Source of the DNA: Anaerolineales bacterium UBA1429
GTDB taxonomy: Bacteria > Chloroflexota > Anaerolineae > UBA1429
DNA length: 23,696 nucleotides
Direction: 5' to 3'
NCBI GenBank assembly: GCA_002329325.1
Contig: DCTX01000048.1
Location: 32,631-56,326, forward strand
The notes below the pieces were generated by a model, which searched no databases, was not told the origin of the DNA, and saw nothing but the letters and a program-made list of their open reading frames with translations. The position numbers and the translations under genes are program-made. Below are positions 7,428 to 14,840 of the stretch, piece after piece (within the stretch, counting starts at the first letter, position 1; each line of letters starts with the position of its first letter).

Positions 7428-7453
7428 GGCGCGGCCGCCCCTTTGACACCGCC
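7417..7453. promoter_or_regulatory. Perfect 11-bp inverted repeat holding both divergent -35 boxes
   Basis: GGCGGTGTCAA (7417-7427) and TTGACACCGCC (7443-7453) are exact reverse complements separated by 15 bases. Each arm includes the TTGACA of one of two divergent promoters. The position fits an operator bound by a dimeric regulator that would affect both promoters. A transcript-level hairpin is the alternative, but the site lies upstream of both predicted start sites. Confidence 0.5.
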
Positions 7454-7471
7454 CTCTCCCTATGCCATACT
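7443..7471 (+). promoter_or_regulatory. Promoter of the flavin-reductase-like gene
   Basis: A perfect -35 TTGACA (7443-7448) is followed after 17 bases by CATACT (7466-7471), four of six to consensus. The predicted start site is about 25 bases ahead of the ATG at 7503. It may also read through into tsaE, tsaB, rimI and surE, which follow with short gaps. Confidence 0.55.
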
Positions 7472-7502
7472 CACGGCAATAGCAGAGAGGGAAGCGCTGG
7501 GT

Positions 7503-8081
7503 ATGAAGCAAGAAGTGCCGCTGGCGTTGGCGCATCGGCTGCTCGCAGGCCAACCGGCCTGCTTGCTGACCGTGCATTATCGCGGACAGGACAACGTGAT
7601 GGCCCTGGGCTGGGTTAGCCCCATCAGCCTGGAGCCGCCCCTGCTCGCCCTGGCGATCCATCCCTCTCGCTACACCCATGACATGCTCGCGCGCAGCCAG
7701 GAGTGCGTGCTGAACATCCCCGGCCGGCCCTATGCCGAGCAGCTCGTAAGTTGCGGCAGCATGTCGGGCGCCGGGGGCGACAAGCTCCGGGCATGCGGCC
7801 TGACCCCCGGCCAGGCGCGGCGTGTGGAGGCCCCCTGGATCGAGGAATGCCTGGCCCACATCGAATGCGCCGTGGTGGACCGTCTGGCCCCCGGCGATCA
7901 TACGCTCTTTGTGGTTGAGGTGGTGGGCGCCTGGGCCGAGGAAGAGGCTTTTGACCAGAGGTGGAAGACCGATTCACAACAAGAGGATCTCCTGCCCTTG
8001 CACCACCTGGGGGGTGGGCGCTTTGGCCTGTGGGGCGCTTCGTTCGCCATCACCCAGGAAGGGCGCCCCGAAGATGTCTAG
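7503..8081 (+). CDS. Flavin reductase-like (FMN-binding) domain protein
   Basis: A 192-residue protein of the flavin reductase/HpcC-like split-barrel family, which binds FMN and reduces flavin with NAD(P)H or acts as an FMN oxidoreductase. Typical elements are the strand ACLLTVHYRGQDNVMALGWVSPIS (about residues 18-41), then PPLLALAIHPSRYTHDML, CVLNIPG, and a late strand DHTLFVVEVVGAW. There is no signal peptide or metal cluster. The frame is open further upstream, but ATG 7503 fits the domain start and lies just after the promoter at 7443-7471; AGAGGGA sits about 11 bases before it. It is followed by tsaE after 27 bases. The physiological partner is unknown; the shared control region hints at a link with the divergent sugar-oxidation operon. 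Confidence 0.82.
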   Translation: MKQEVPLALAHRLLAGQPACLLTVHYRGQDNVMALGWVSPISLEPPLLALAIHPSRYTHDMLARSQECVLNIPGRPYAEQLVSCGSMSGAGGDKLRACGLTPGQARRVEAPWIEECLAHIECAVVDRLAPGDHTLFVVEVVGAWAEEEAFDQRWKTDSQQEDLLPLHHLGGGRFGLWGASFAITQEGRPEDV

Positions 8082-8108
8082 TCGTATGCCCATCGATCGG
8101 AAGCGCCT

Positions 8109-8612
8109 GTGAGCCCTATCCTTACCAACCATGCCTTTGATGCGGTGACCCACAGCCCGGCGCAGACCCTGGCTATCGGCGAGCGCCTGGGCCAGCTCCT
8201 CCGCGCTGGCGACGTGGTGTGCCTACAGGGCGACCTGGGCACCGGCAAGACCTGCCTGACCCAGGGCATCGGCATCGGGTTGCAGGTGGTGGGGATCATC
8301 AACAGCCCCACCTTTGTCTTTGTGAACGAGTACCCCCCTGCCGACAAGGGCCCGTATCTCTATCACGTGGACCTGTATCGCGTTTCAGATTACTGGGACA
8401 TCCTGAGCCTCGGGCTGGAGGACTATATCTATGGTGACGGCGTCACCGTCATCGAGTGGGCCGACCGGGCCCGCGAGGCCATGCCCCGGGAACGGCTCTG
8501 GATCACCTTTGCCTATACCGATGAGATGAAGCGCTCGCTCATCATTGACGCCACAGGGCAGCACTATATCGAGATCGTCGCCGCCCTCAAGAGGGCGATC
8601 TATGGCGCGTGA
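8109..8612 (+). CDS. tsaE: tRNA threonylcarbamoyladenosine biosynthesis ATPase TsaE
   Basis: A 167-residue ATPase that works with TsaB and TsaD to add the threonylcarbamoyl group to A37 of ANN-decoding tRNAs. Walker A GDLGTGKT is at about 41-48, the NSPTFVFVNEY segment at about 65-75 is the family switch region, HVDLYR lies at about 85-90, and the VIEWADR signature follows. Length is usual for the family. It starts with GTG, with GGAAG a few bases upstream. It lies 27 bases after the flavin-reductase gene and 35 bases before tsaB. TsaD is not in this window. Confidence 0.95.
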   Translation: MSPILTNHAFDAVTHSPAQTLAIGERLGQLLRAGDVVCLQGDLGTGKTCLTQGIGIGLQVVGIINSPTFVFVNEYPPADKGPYLYHVDLYRVSDYWDILSLGLEDYIYGDGVTVIEWADRAREAMPRERLWITFAYTDEMKRSLIIDATGQHYIEIVAALKRAIYGA

Positions 8613-8647
8613 GCGGGCGGCTGCCTGCCGCAAGTTGAGGAGTTGCC

Positions 8648-9325
8648 ATGTTACTGGCCATTGACACGGCCACCCGATTGGCCAGCATTGCGCTGTACGA
8701 TGGTTCGGGCGTCTGGGCGGAGGAGAGCTGGCGCTCGCAGAACAATCACTCCGTCGAGGTCATGCCCGCCATCGCCGCCATGCTGGCGCGCCAGGGCGTC
8801 GACTATGGCGATCTGACGGGCGTCGCCATGGCCAAGGGCCCCGGCTCCTTCACCGGGCTGCGGATCGGCATGAGCCTGGCCAAGGGCCTCTGCCTCGGCC
8901 TGGCGATCCCACCCATCGCCGTCCCCACTCTGGAGATCACGGCCTACGCCGCGGGCGACCCCGGCGTGCCGGTGCTGGCCGTGCTGGAGGCCGGCCGTGG
9001 CCGCATCTGCGTGGGGACCTACCTGTATGACGACGGCCTGCCTGTGCAGCAGGGAGAGCTGGCGCTCTACGAATCGGCGCTGTGGACGCCCGACCTGTCC
9101 GAGCCGGCGCTGGTCATCGGGGAGATAGACGGCGCCCTGGCCGACCGCTTGCTGGCCCTGCCCGATTCGGACAACCTGGCCATCTCCTCGCTGGCGGGCT
9201 CGCTGCGGCGCGCGGGCTTTTTGGGCGAGCTGGCCTGGGAGCGCCTGCAGCGCGGCGAAACCGACGATTTGGACGCCCTCAGCCCGATCTATGTGCAACT
9301 CGCGGCCTCGGGCGCGCCAGCCTGA
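8648..9325 (+). CDS. tsaB: tRNA threonylcarbamoyladenosine biosynthesis protein TsaB
   Basis: A 225-residue protein of the ASKHA fold that forms a heterodimer with TsaD as part of the t6A-synthesis complex. LLAIDTAT at the N-terminus and KGPGSFTGLRIGMSLAKGL at about 65-83 are the TsaB hallmarks. NNHSVEVMP and the PTLEITAYA stretch also fit. Length is normal. GAGGAG lies 5 bases before the ATG. It is followed by rimI after 5 bases, the common tsaB-rimI arrangement. Confidence 0.95.
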   Translation: MLLAIDTATRLASIALYDGSGVWAEESWRSQNNHSVEVMPAIAAMLARQGVDYGDLTGVAMAKGPGSFTGLRIGMSLAKGLCLGLAIPPIAVPTLEITAYAAGDPGVPVLAVLEAGRGRICVGTYLYDDGLPVQQGELALYESALWTPDLSEPALVIGEIDGALADRLLALPDSDNLAISSLAGSLRRAGFLGELAWERLQRGETDDLDALSPIYVQLAASGAPA

Positions 9326-9330
9326 AACCC

Positions 9331-9966
9331 ATGAACCTTGGCAACCTCCCCTACACGCTGCAGAGGATGCACCTGGCCGACCTGCCCACCGTCTCCGCGA
9401 TAGAGAGGCAGGTCTTTGCCACCCCCTGGTCCATCCAGGCCTATCGCCAGGAGGTGCTCTATCACGACACGGCCACCTACCTGGTGTTGCGCTATGCCGG
9501 CGCCGAGGGCGGCAGCCCGGCGCCGCGGCGACCTTGGGGCACGCGCCAGGACCCCACGCTGCTGGGCTATGGCGGCGTCTGGCTGGTCCTGGACGAGGCC
9601 CACATCTGCACCCTGGCGGTGCGCCCCGCGTGGCGCGGCAGGGGCCTGGGTGAGTTGCTGCTTGCCAGCCTGATCGAGAGGGCACTGGAGCAGGCAGCCC
9701 AGATCGTGACCCTGGAGGCCCGCGCCAGCAACCAGACCGCCCAGAATCTCTATGCCAAGTACGGCTTTGAGCCCGTGGGTGTGCGCAAGCGTTACTATCC
9801 CGACAACCAGGAGGACGCCCTGATCATGTCGACGCCGCCGATCCAGACCGACGAGTATCGCGCAGCCCACCAGGTCCGGGTGGAGGCGCTCCTGCGCCGG
9901 TTGCACGAGGCGCACCAGGCCCTGCCTGGGGCCGAGCCGCGTTCCGGCGAGGCAGGGCGCTCATGA
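9331..9966 (+). CDS. rimI: Ribosomal-protein-alanine N-acetyltransferase RimI-like
   Basis: A 211-residue GNAT acetyltransferase. RimI acetylates the N-terminal alanine of ribosomal protein S18. The core runs from about residue 8 to 168: TPWS at 31-34, the acetyl-CoA-binding RGRGLG at 102-107, LEARASNQTAQNLYAKYGF at about 128-146 and RKRYYPDNQEDALIM at about 152-166. Two parts are unusual: a polar, proline-rich insertion at about 57-77 between core strands, and a charged tail of about 45 residues after the core, where E. coli RimI has about 148 residues in all. The frame is open to 9082 but that stretch overlaps tsaB; ATG 9331 gives the family start. The stop overlaps the surE start as ATGA. 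Confidence 0.88.
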   Translation: MNLGNLPYTLQRMHLADLPTVSAIERQVFATPWSIQAYRQEVLYHDTATYLVLRYAGAEGGSPAPRRPWGTRQDPTLLGYGGVWLVLDEAHICTLAVRPAWRGRGLGELLLASLIERALEQAAQIVTLEARASNQTAQNLYAKYGFEPVGVRKRYYPDNQEDALIMSTPPIQTDEYRAAHQVRVEALLRRLHEAHQALPGAEPRSGEAGRS

Positions 9967-10745
9967 GCGACGCGCCGAGCCCGCGGCCCTATATCCTGCT
10001 CACCAACGACGACGGCGTCACGGCGCCCGGCCTTGCGGCCCTGGCCCAGGCTCTGGGCGAGATCGCCGAGCTGGCCATCGTCGCGCCCGAGCATAACTGG
10101 TCGGCCTCGGGTCACTCCAAGACGATGCACAAGCCCCTACGGGTGCGCCCCACCCGCCTGGCCGATGGCTCTCAGGCGTTGATGACCAGCGGCTCGCCCT
10201 CCGATTGCGTGGCCCTGGCCTTGCTGGGCCTGCTGGAGCGCGCCCCCGATCTGGTGATCTCGGGCATCAACCAGGGCGCCAACGTGGGCCACGACCTGAC
10301 CTATTCGGGCACCGTCTCGGCGGCCATGGAGGCGGTCATCGGCGGCATTCCCGCCATCGCCATATCGCTGAACAGCTACGAGGACACGCGCTTTGAGGTG
10401 GCCGCGGCCTTTGCGGCGCGCCTCGCCGGCGCCCTCCTGGCGAGCCACCCGGAGCGCCCCCTGCTGTTGAACGTCAACGTGCCCGCCCTGCCCAGGGAGG
10501 AGATCGCCGGCGTGCAGATCACCCGCCTGGGCCAGCGCATCTACCGCGATGCCCTGGTGCGGCGCGCCGATCCACGTGGCCAGTTCTACTACTGGATCGG
10601 CGGCGACCCGCCGGAGGGCATCCCCGAGGAGGGCACCGATATCGGCGCCCTCAGCCAGGGCTACATCTCGGTCACGCCGGTGGCCCTGGATCTTACCGAC
10701 CACCCGGCCATCGAGGCCCTCAAGGGCTGGCCGCTGAGCCTGTAG
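9963..10745 (+). CDS. surE: 5'/3'-nucleotidase SurE
   Basis: A 260-residue metal-dependent phosphatase that removes phosphate from nucleoside 5'- and 3'-monophosphates. LLTNDDG is at 12-18 with metal ligands Asp16 and Asp17; Ser47 (HNWSASG) and Asn103 (SGINQGANVG) complete the metal site by comparison with known SurE. SGSPSDCV at 76-83 and YSGTVSAA at about 114-121 are further hallmarks. The terminal SVTPVALDLT matches the family C-terminal domain. The ATG overlaps the rimI stop by four bases, implying coupled translation. Length is normal. Confidence 0.95.
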   Translation: MSDAPSPRPYILLTNDDGVTAPGLAALAQALGEIAELAIVAPEHNWSASGHSKTMHKPLRVRPTRLADGSQALMTSGSPSDCVALALLGLLERAPDLVISGINQGANVGHDLTYSGTVSAAMEAVIGGIPAIAISLNSYEDTRFEVAAAFAARLAGALLASHPERPLLLNVNVPALPREEIAGVQITRLGQRIYRDALVRRADPRGQFYYWIGGDPPEGIPEEGTDIGALSQGYISVTPVALDLTDHPAIEALKGWPLSL

Positions 10746-10763
10746 AGCTCGCCCGCGGAACGA

Positions 10764-10792
10764 TTGGCCGCCCCTCGCCGATATGGTATAAT
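10764..10792 (+). promoter_or_regulatory. Extended -10 promoter of the bifunctional-nuclease-family gene
   Basis: TTGGCC (10764-10769), a 17-base spacer and a perfect TATAAT (10787-10792) preceded by TGG, an extended -10. It is the best promoter in the window. The start site near 10799 lies after any upstream start codon, so the following protein must begin at 10824 or 10833. It probably also serves dnaB and the genes behind it. Confidence 0.7.
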
Positions 10793-10823
10793 GTCCGGTG
10801 TCAGGCAGCCACCGATCAGGAGT

Positions 10824-11333
10824 ATGGGTGCCGTGATCGAGATTGAAGTGTATTCGGTCCTTTACAGCCTTCTTTCGCGCCATCGGGTAGTGCTGCTCAA
10901 GGAGGTAGAAGGGGATCGCTTTCTGCCCATCTGGATCGGCCAGAACGAGTCCGAGGCGATTGCCATGCGCCTTCAGGGCGCCACGGTTCCCCGACCCATG
11001 ACCCACGATCTGCTGAACACCACCATCGCTGAACTGGGGGGCACCCTGCGCTACGTGATCGTCAACGACCTCTCCAACGGAACCTTTTTCGCGCGCCTGG
11101 CCATCGAGCACGGCGAAGAGATCCGTTTGATCGACTCGCGCCCCAGCGACGCCATCGCCCTGGCCGTGCGCGCCAACGTCCCCATCTATGCCGAGAACCA
11201 GGTGCTCGATTCGGCCGGCATCCTACCGTCTCGGGACATCCGTCTGCCCGCCGCTGACGATGCCGACAATCTGGACGTGTTTCGCGAGTTCATTGACAAC
11301 CTCGATCTCGGCGACGCCGAGCCGCCCGAGTAG
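10824..11333 (+). CDS. Bifunctional nuclease family (DUF151) protein
   Basis: A 169-residue protein of the BFN/DUF151 family; some members show DNase and RNase activity, but the role in most bacteria is unsettled. Diagnostic segments are VVLLKEVEGDRFLPIWIGQNESEAIAMRL near the N-terminus, the RPMTHDLL motif at about 54-61, NGTFFARL, and IDSRPSDAIALAVRANVPIY at about 104-123. The C-terminus ends with an acidic tail. The ATG at 10824 is listed, but AGGAG (10818-10822) is only 1 base from it and 10 bases from the in-frame GTG at 10833, so translation may start at MIEIEVYS. A longer frame back to 10764 is excluded by the promoter. It ends 5 bases before dnaB. Confidence 0.88.
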   Translation: MGAVIEIEVYSVLYSLLSRHRVVLLKEVEGDRFLPIWIGQNESEAIAMRLQGATVPRPMTHDLLNTTIAELGGTLRYVIVNDLSNGTFFARLAIEHGEEIRLIDSRPSDAIALAVRANVPIYAENQVLDSAGILPSRDIRLPAADDADNLDVFREFIDNLDLGDAEPPE

Positions 11334-11338
11334 CCCCC

Positions 11339-12709
11339 ATGTCGGATCGCCTGTTGCCCCCCCAGAACATCGAGGCCGAGCAATCTGTGCTCGGCAGCCT
11401 GCTTATCGATCCTGACGCGATCATCAAGATCGCCAGCTTCTTGCGGGCTGACGATTTCTACCGCGAGACCCACCAGATGATCTATGGCGCCATCATGACG
11501 CTGCACGAGCGTCGCCAGCCCGCGGATCTGATCACCGTCGTAGACGAGCTGGAGCGGCGCGAGCAGATCGAGACGGTGGGGGGCACCGCCTATCTGGCTT
11601 CGCTGATCAACAGCGTGCCGACCTCGATCCATGTGGAGCACTATGCCCACATCGTCGAGCGCACCAGCATCATGCGCCGCCTCATCGCCGCTGCCGGCGA
11701 GATCGCCGCCCTGGCCTACCAGGAAGAGGGCGAGGCGGACCAGGTCATTGACCAGGCCGAGCAGATACTGTTTGAGGTCTCCAATCGGCGCATCAGCAGG
11801 TCGCTGGTGCCCATTCGCGACGTGGTACACGGCTACTATGAGCGCATCGAGTTCCTGGTGGAGCACCAGGATCAGACCTTGGGCATTCCAACCGGTTTCT
11901 CCAAGCTGGATCAGCTTCTGGGCGGTCTGCAGCCTTCGGATCTGATCATCGTGGCCTCGCGCCCCGGCGTTGGCAAGACCAGCCTGGCCCTCTCCATCGC
12001 CTCCAACGCAGCCCTCAAGAGCGATGCCGTGGTGGCCATCTTTACCCTGGAGATGGCCGCCGAGCAGCTCGTGCAGCGCATGATCTCCTCGCGTACAGGC
12101 ATTGACGCCCAGCGCCTGCGCCTGGGCCGCATCGAGGATACCGAGTGGGACCAGTTCACCCACGCCAGCGGCGTGATCTCCGAGGCGGCCATCTTTATCG
12201 ACGACACGCCCTCGCCCAGCCCGATGGAGATCCGCACCAAGGCGCGTCGCCTGGCCGCCGAGTACGACCTGGATCTGATCATCATTGACTATCTGCAGTT
12301 GATGCAGGGCGGCACCCAGCGCAGCGAGAACCGCGTCCAGGAGATCTCCTACATCTCCCGGGCCCTCAAGGGGCTCGCGCGCGAGCTGAATGTGCCCGTG
12401 GTGGCCCTCTCCCAGCTCTCCCGCGCCGTGGAGAGCCGCCAGGACCGCCGGCCCGTGCTCTCGGATCTGCGCGAGAGCGGCTCCATCGAGCAGGACGCCG
12501 ATATCGTCATGTTCATCTATCGCGACGAGCTCTATGACGAGGATACAGTCAGGGCCAACATCGCCGATATCATCGTGGCCAAGCACCGCAACGGCCCCAC
12601 CGATACCATCTCTCTGAGCTTTGATCCACGCTTCACCCGGTTCTCCGACCTCACCTCGGGTGCTGATGAGCTGGCCTTCTTCGGCGACGAGGACATCTTT
12701 CCACTATGA
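11339..12709 (+). CDS. dnaB: Replicative DNA helicase DnaB
   Basis: A 456-residue hexameric helicase that unwinds DNA at the replication fork and recruits primase. The N-terminal domain spans about 5-105 (PPQNIEAEQSVLGSLL at 7-22), followed by a linker and the RecA-like core from about 180. Walker A SRPGVGKTS is at 207-215, Walker B LIIIDYLQLM at 313-322, and the LRESGSIEQDADIVMFIYR block at about 377-395; Arg417 in AKHRNGPT is the likely arginine finger. There is no intein, and the length is normal. The Shine-Dalgarno is weak, so coupling to the gene 5 bases upstream is likely. The stop overlaps the DnaD-domain gene as ATGA. Confidence 0.97.
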   Translation: MSDRLLPPQNIEAEQSVLGSLLIDPDAIIKIASFLRADDFYRETHQMIYGAIMTLHERRQPADLITVVDELERREQIETVGGTAYLASLINSVPTSIHVEHYAHIVERTSIMRRLIAAAGEIAALAYQEEGEADQVIDQAEQILFEVSNRRISRSLVPIRDVVHGYYERIEFLVEHQDQTLGIPTGFSKLDQLLGGLQPSDLIIVASRPGVGKTSLALSIASNAALKSDAVVAIFTLEMAAEQLVQRMISSRTGIDAQRLRLGRIEDTEWDQFTHASGVISEAAIFIDDTPSPSPMEIRTKARRLAAEYDLDLIIIDYLQLMQGGTQRSENRVQEISYISRALKGLARELNVPVVALSQLSRAVESRQDRRPVLSDLRESGSIEQDADIVMFIYRDELYDEDTVRANIADIIVAKHRNGPTDTISLSFDPRFTRFSDLTSGADELAFFGDEDIFPL

Positions 12710-13413
12710 GCGACTCCTTCGTTGGGTTCCCGGCGGGCAAGACGCGCTTTACGCCGATGCCCGATCTCTTTTTCACCAAGCTCCTGTCCCAGATCCGCGA
12801 TCTGGACGAGCTCAAGGTGCTGCTGTACGTTTTCTACTACCTGAACCGCCAGCGAGGCTACCCCCGCTACATGACCATGGCCGAGCTGGAGGCCGAGGGT
12901 CTGCTGCTTGCGGCCCTTCAGCATGCGGACGACGACCCGCCAGAGGCCTTGATCCAGCGGCTGCACGCCGCCGTGGCGGCCTGCGTCGCCCGGCGCAGCC
13001 TGCTGCAACTGGAGATCCGCGCCGAGGAGGGCTCGGCGGTCTACCTGTTCGCCAATACCGATCAGGGGCGCCAGGCCGTCAGCGAGGTGCGCAAGGGTGA
13101 GCTGATTCTGGAGCAACGTGGAGCCGTCCACGAGCCTCACGTCCCGCGGCCCCGGCCCACCATCTTTGAGCTGTATGAGCAGAACATCGGCTTGCTGCAG
13201 CCGCTGCTGGCCGAGGAGCTGCAGGAGGCCGAGCGAGACTATCCTCCCGAGTGGATCGAGGAGGCTTTTCTCATCGCTGCCGAGAACAACGCCCGTTCGT
13301 GGCGTTACGTCAATTCGATCTTGCACCGCTGGGCTGCCGAGGGCAAGGACGACCGGCCTCCCTCCTCGCGGCTGGCCCGGCGCCAGGGCAGGCTGCGGCG
13401 CGCCCGCCGCTAG
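12706..13413 (+). CDS. DnaD-domain replication protein
   Basis: A 235-residue protein with a DnaD/DnaB_2 domain, as in the primosome proteins DnaD and DnaB of Bacillus subtilis that help load the helicase. The N-terminal half (about 15-130) looks like a winged-helix part. The DnaD domain covers about 153-212, with the YEQNIG element at 157-162, YPPEWIEEAF at about 179-188 and SWRYVNSILHRW at 198-209, which match the family's conserved ends. A basic, arginine-rich tail (about 217-235) may touch DNA. It overlaps dnaB by four bases and is followed after 35 bases by a helicase-loader-like gene, so a role in replication start or restart is well supported by context. Confidence 0.85.
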   Translation: MSDSFVGFPAGKTRFTPMPDLFFTKLLSQIRDLDELKVLLYVFYYLNRQRGYPRYMTMAELEAEGLLLAALQHADDDPPEALIQRLHAAVAACVARRSLLQLEIRAEEGSAVYLFANTDQGRQAVSEVRKGELILEQRGAVHEPHVPRPRPTIFELYEQNIGLLQPLLAEELQEAERDYPPEWIEEAFLIAAENNARSWRYVNSILHRWAAEGKDDRPPSSRLARRQGRLRRARR

Positions 13414-13448
13414 CCGCTGTCTACCTTGCACGAGGGGATACACTCAGT

Positions 13449-14783
13449 ATGGATCCCGAACCCATGAGCCCCGAGAACGCACCCGGCGAGGTCTGCCCCT
13501 ACTGTAACGGTGTGGGTTTCGTGTACGTTGATGTGCCGGTGGGCCACCCCCAGTTCGGCAAGGCCGTGCCCTGCGTCTGCAAGCGGCTCGAGTTGCAGGA
13601 GCAGCGCCTGGCCCGCCTGCGGCGCGATGGCAATCTCCAACACCTGCGCAAGATGACGTTCGACACGTTCCACGTGCCCGAGGACGTCTCGCCCGAGGTG
13701 CGCATGTCTCTGCAGGATGCCCTGCACGTCGCCCGCGAGTTCGCCGCCGACCCCAAGGGCTGGCTGTTGATCACCGGCCACTATGGCTGCGGCAAGACCC
13801 ACCTGGCCGCCGCGATCGCCAACGCCCGCATCGAGCGCAGCCCTTCGGTTCTCTTTGTCGTCGTGCCTGATCTGCTGGACTACCTGCGGAGCGCCTACGC
13901 GCCCGATAGCACCATCACCTATGACGAGCGGTTCGAGCAGGTGCGGCGCATCGAGCTGTTGATCCTGGACGACCTGGGCACCCAGAACACGACGCCCTGG
14001 GCCGCGGAGAAGCTCTACCAGATCCTCAACTACCGCTACAACGCCGGGCTGCCCACCGTCATCACCACCAATCAGAACCTGGACGACATGGACCCGCGGC
14101 TCTCCTCGCGGCTGCGCGATCAGGCGCTGGTGCGCACCATCCCCATCTATGCGCCGGACGCGCGCGTCCAGGGGAACGAGGCCTTTGGCAGCCTGAGCGC
14201 ATACGGTCGCTTGATCTTTGAGACCTTTGACCTGCGCAAGGGCGAGCTGGACAGCCATGAATCGGAGCAGCTCGAGCGCATCGTCCAGACGCTGCGCGCC
14301 TGGACCGAGAATCCGATCAACTGGCTGGCCTTGCGGGGGCCCTACGGCGTGGGCAAGACGCACCTGGCCGCCGCCATGGCCAACAGACTCTCTCGGAATG
14401 GCATGAATGTGCTCTTTGTGGTGGTGGCCGATCTGCTGGATCACCTGCGGGCCACCTACCAGCCCAACAGCCCCGTATCCTACGACCAGCGCTTCAACGA
14501 GGTGCGCCGCGCCCGGCTCCTGGTGCTGGACGATCTGGGCGCCCAGAACGCCACGCCCTGGGCCCAGGAGAAGCTCTTCCAGATCCTCAACTATCGCTAT
14601 GTCGGGCGCATGACCACCATCCTGACGGTCTCGGACGATGGGTGGGACGACATGGACGAGCGTCTGCGCAGCCGCCTGATGGATGCCGACGTCTGCCAGA
14701 TCATCGACATCAATGTGCCCCCGTACCGTGGCGTGGTCCGCGATAAACCGCGCCCCAAGCGCAGCACGCGCGAGCGCATGTAG
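13449..14783 (+). CDS. Helicase-loader-like protein with two DnaC/DnaI-type AAA+ modules
   Basis: A 444-residue protein with two tandem ATPase domains of the DnaC/DnaI/IstB family; single-domain relatives have about 250-310 residues. An N-terminal zinc-ribbon-like part has Cys16, Cys19, Cys42 and Cys44. Module 1 has Walker A GHYGCGKT (110-117), Walker B LLILDD (170-175), sensor-1 TTN (206-208) and RLSSRLRD (217-224). Module 2 has Walker A GPYGVGKT (297-304), Walker B LLVLDD (357-362), TVS instead of TTN (393-395) and RLRSRLMD (405-412). About 60 of 94 core positions are identical between modules by hand count. The frame is open back to 13251, but that overlaps the DnaD-domain gene; ATG 13449 starts just before the cysteines. 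Its place behind dnaB and the DnaD-domain gene suggests it loads the helicase. Confidence 0.88.
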   Translation: MDPEPMSPENAPGEVCPYCNGVGFVYVDVPVGHPQFGKAVPCVCKRLELQEQRLARLRRDGNLQHLRKMTFDTFHVPEDVSPEVRMSLQDALHVAREFAADPKGWLLITGHYGCGKTHLAAAIANARIERSPSVLFVVVPDLLDYLRSAYAPDSTITYDERFEQVRRIELLILDDLGTQNTTPWAAEKLYQILNYRYNAGLPTVITTNQNLDDMDPRLSSRLRDQALVRTIPIYAPDARVQGNEAFGSLSAYGRLIFETFDLRKGELDSHESEQLERIVQTLRAWTENPINWLALRGPYGVGKTHLAAAMANRLSRNGMNVLFVVVADLLDHLRATYQPNSPVSYDQRFNEVRRARLLVLDDLGAQNATPWAQEKLFQILNYRYVGRMTTILTVSDDGWDDMDERLRSRLMDADVCQIIDINVPPYRGVVRDKPRPKRSTRERM

Positions 14784-14840
14784 GCCAATGAGAGAGCTCT
14801 GCCAGGGCGCGCTCATGCCACCACAAGGAGCCCCGGGCCG

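Noticed and set aside
6073..7446. Plus-strand frame of 457 codons across the ThuA-like and SDR genes
   Set aside because: It runs antisense to two well-supported genes and crosses the promoter region between divergent genes.
9082..9330. 83-residue upstream extension of rimI
   Set aside because: It lies entirely inside tsaB in another frame (apart from the last few bases) and lacks GNAT-like content.
11186..12586. Minus-strand frame of 466 codons opposite dnaB
   Set aside because: It is a shadow of dnaB; it has no recognisable domain and no ribosome binding site in context.
11339..12709. Possible intein in dnaB
   Set aside because: DnaB is a common intein host, but the 456-residue length and uninterrupted Walker A and B blocks leave no room for one.
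13251..13448. 66-residue upstream extension of the helicase-loader frame
   Set aside because: It overlaps the end of the DnaD-domain gene, reads as low-complexity GC-rich sequence and has no family similarity.
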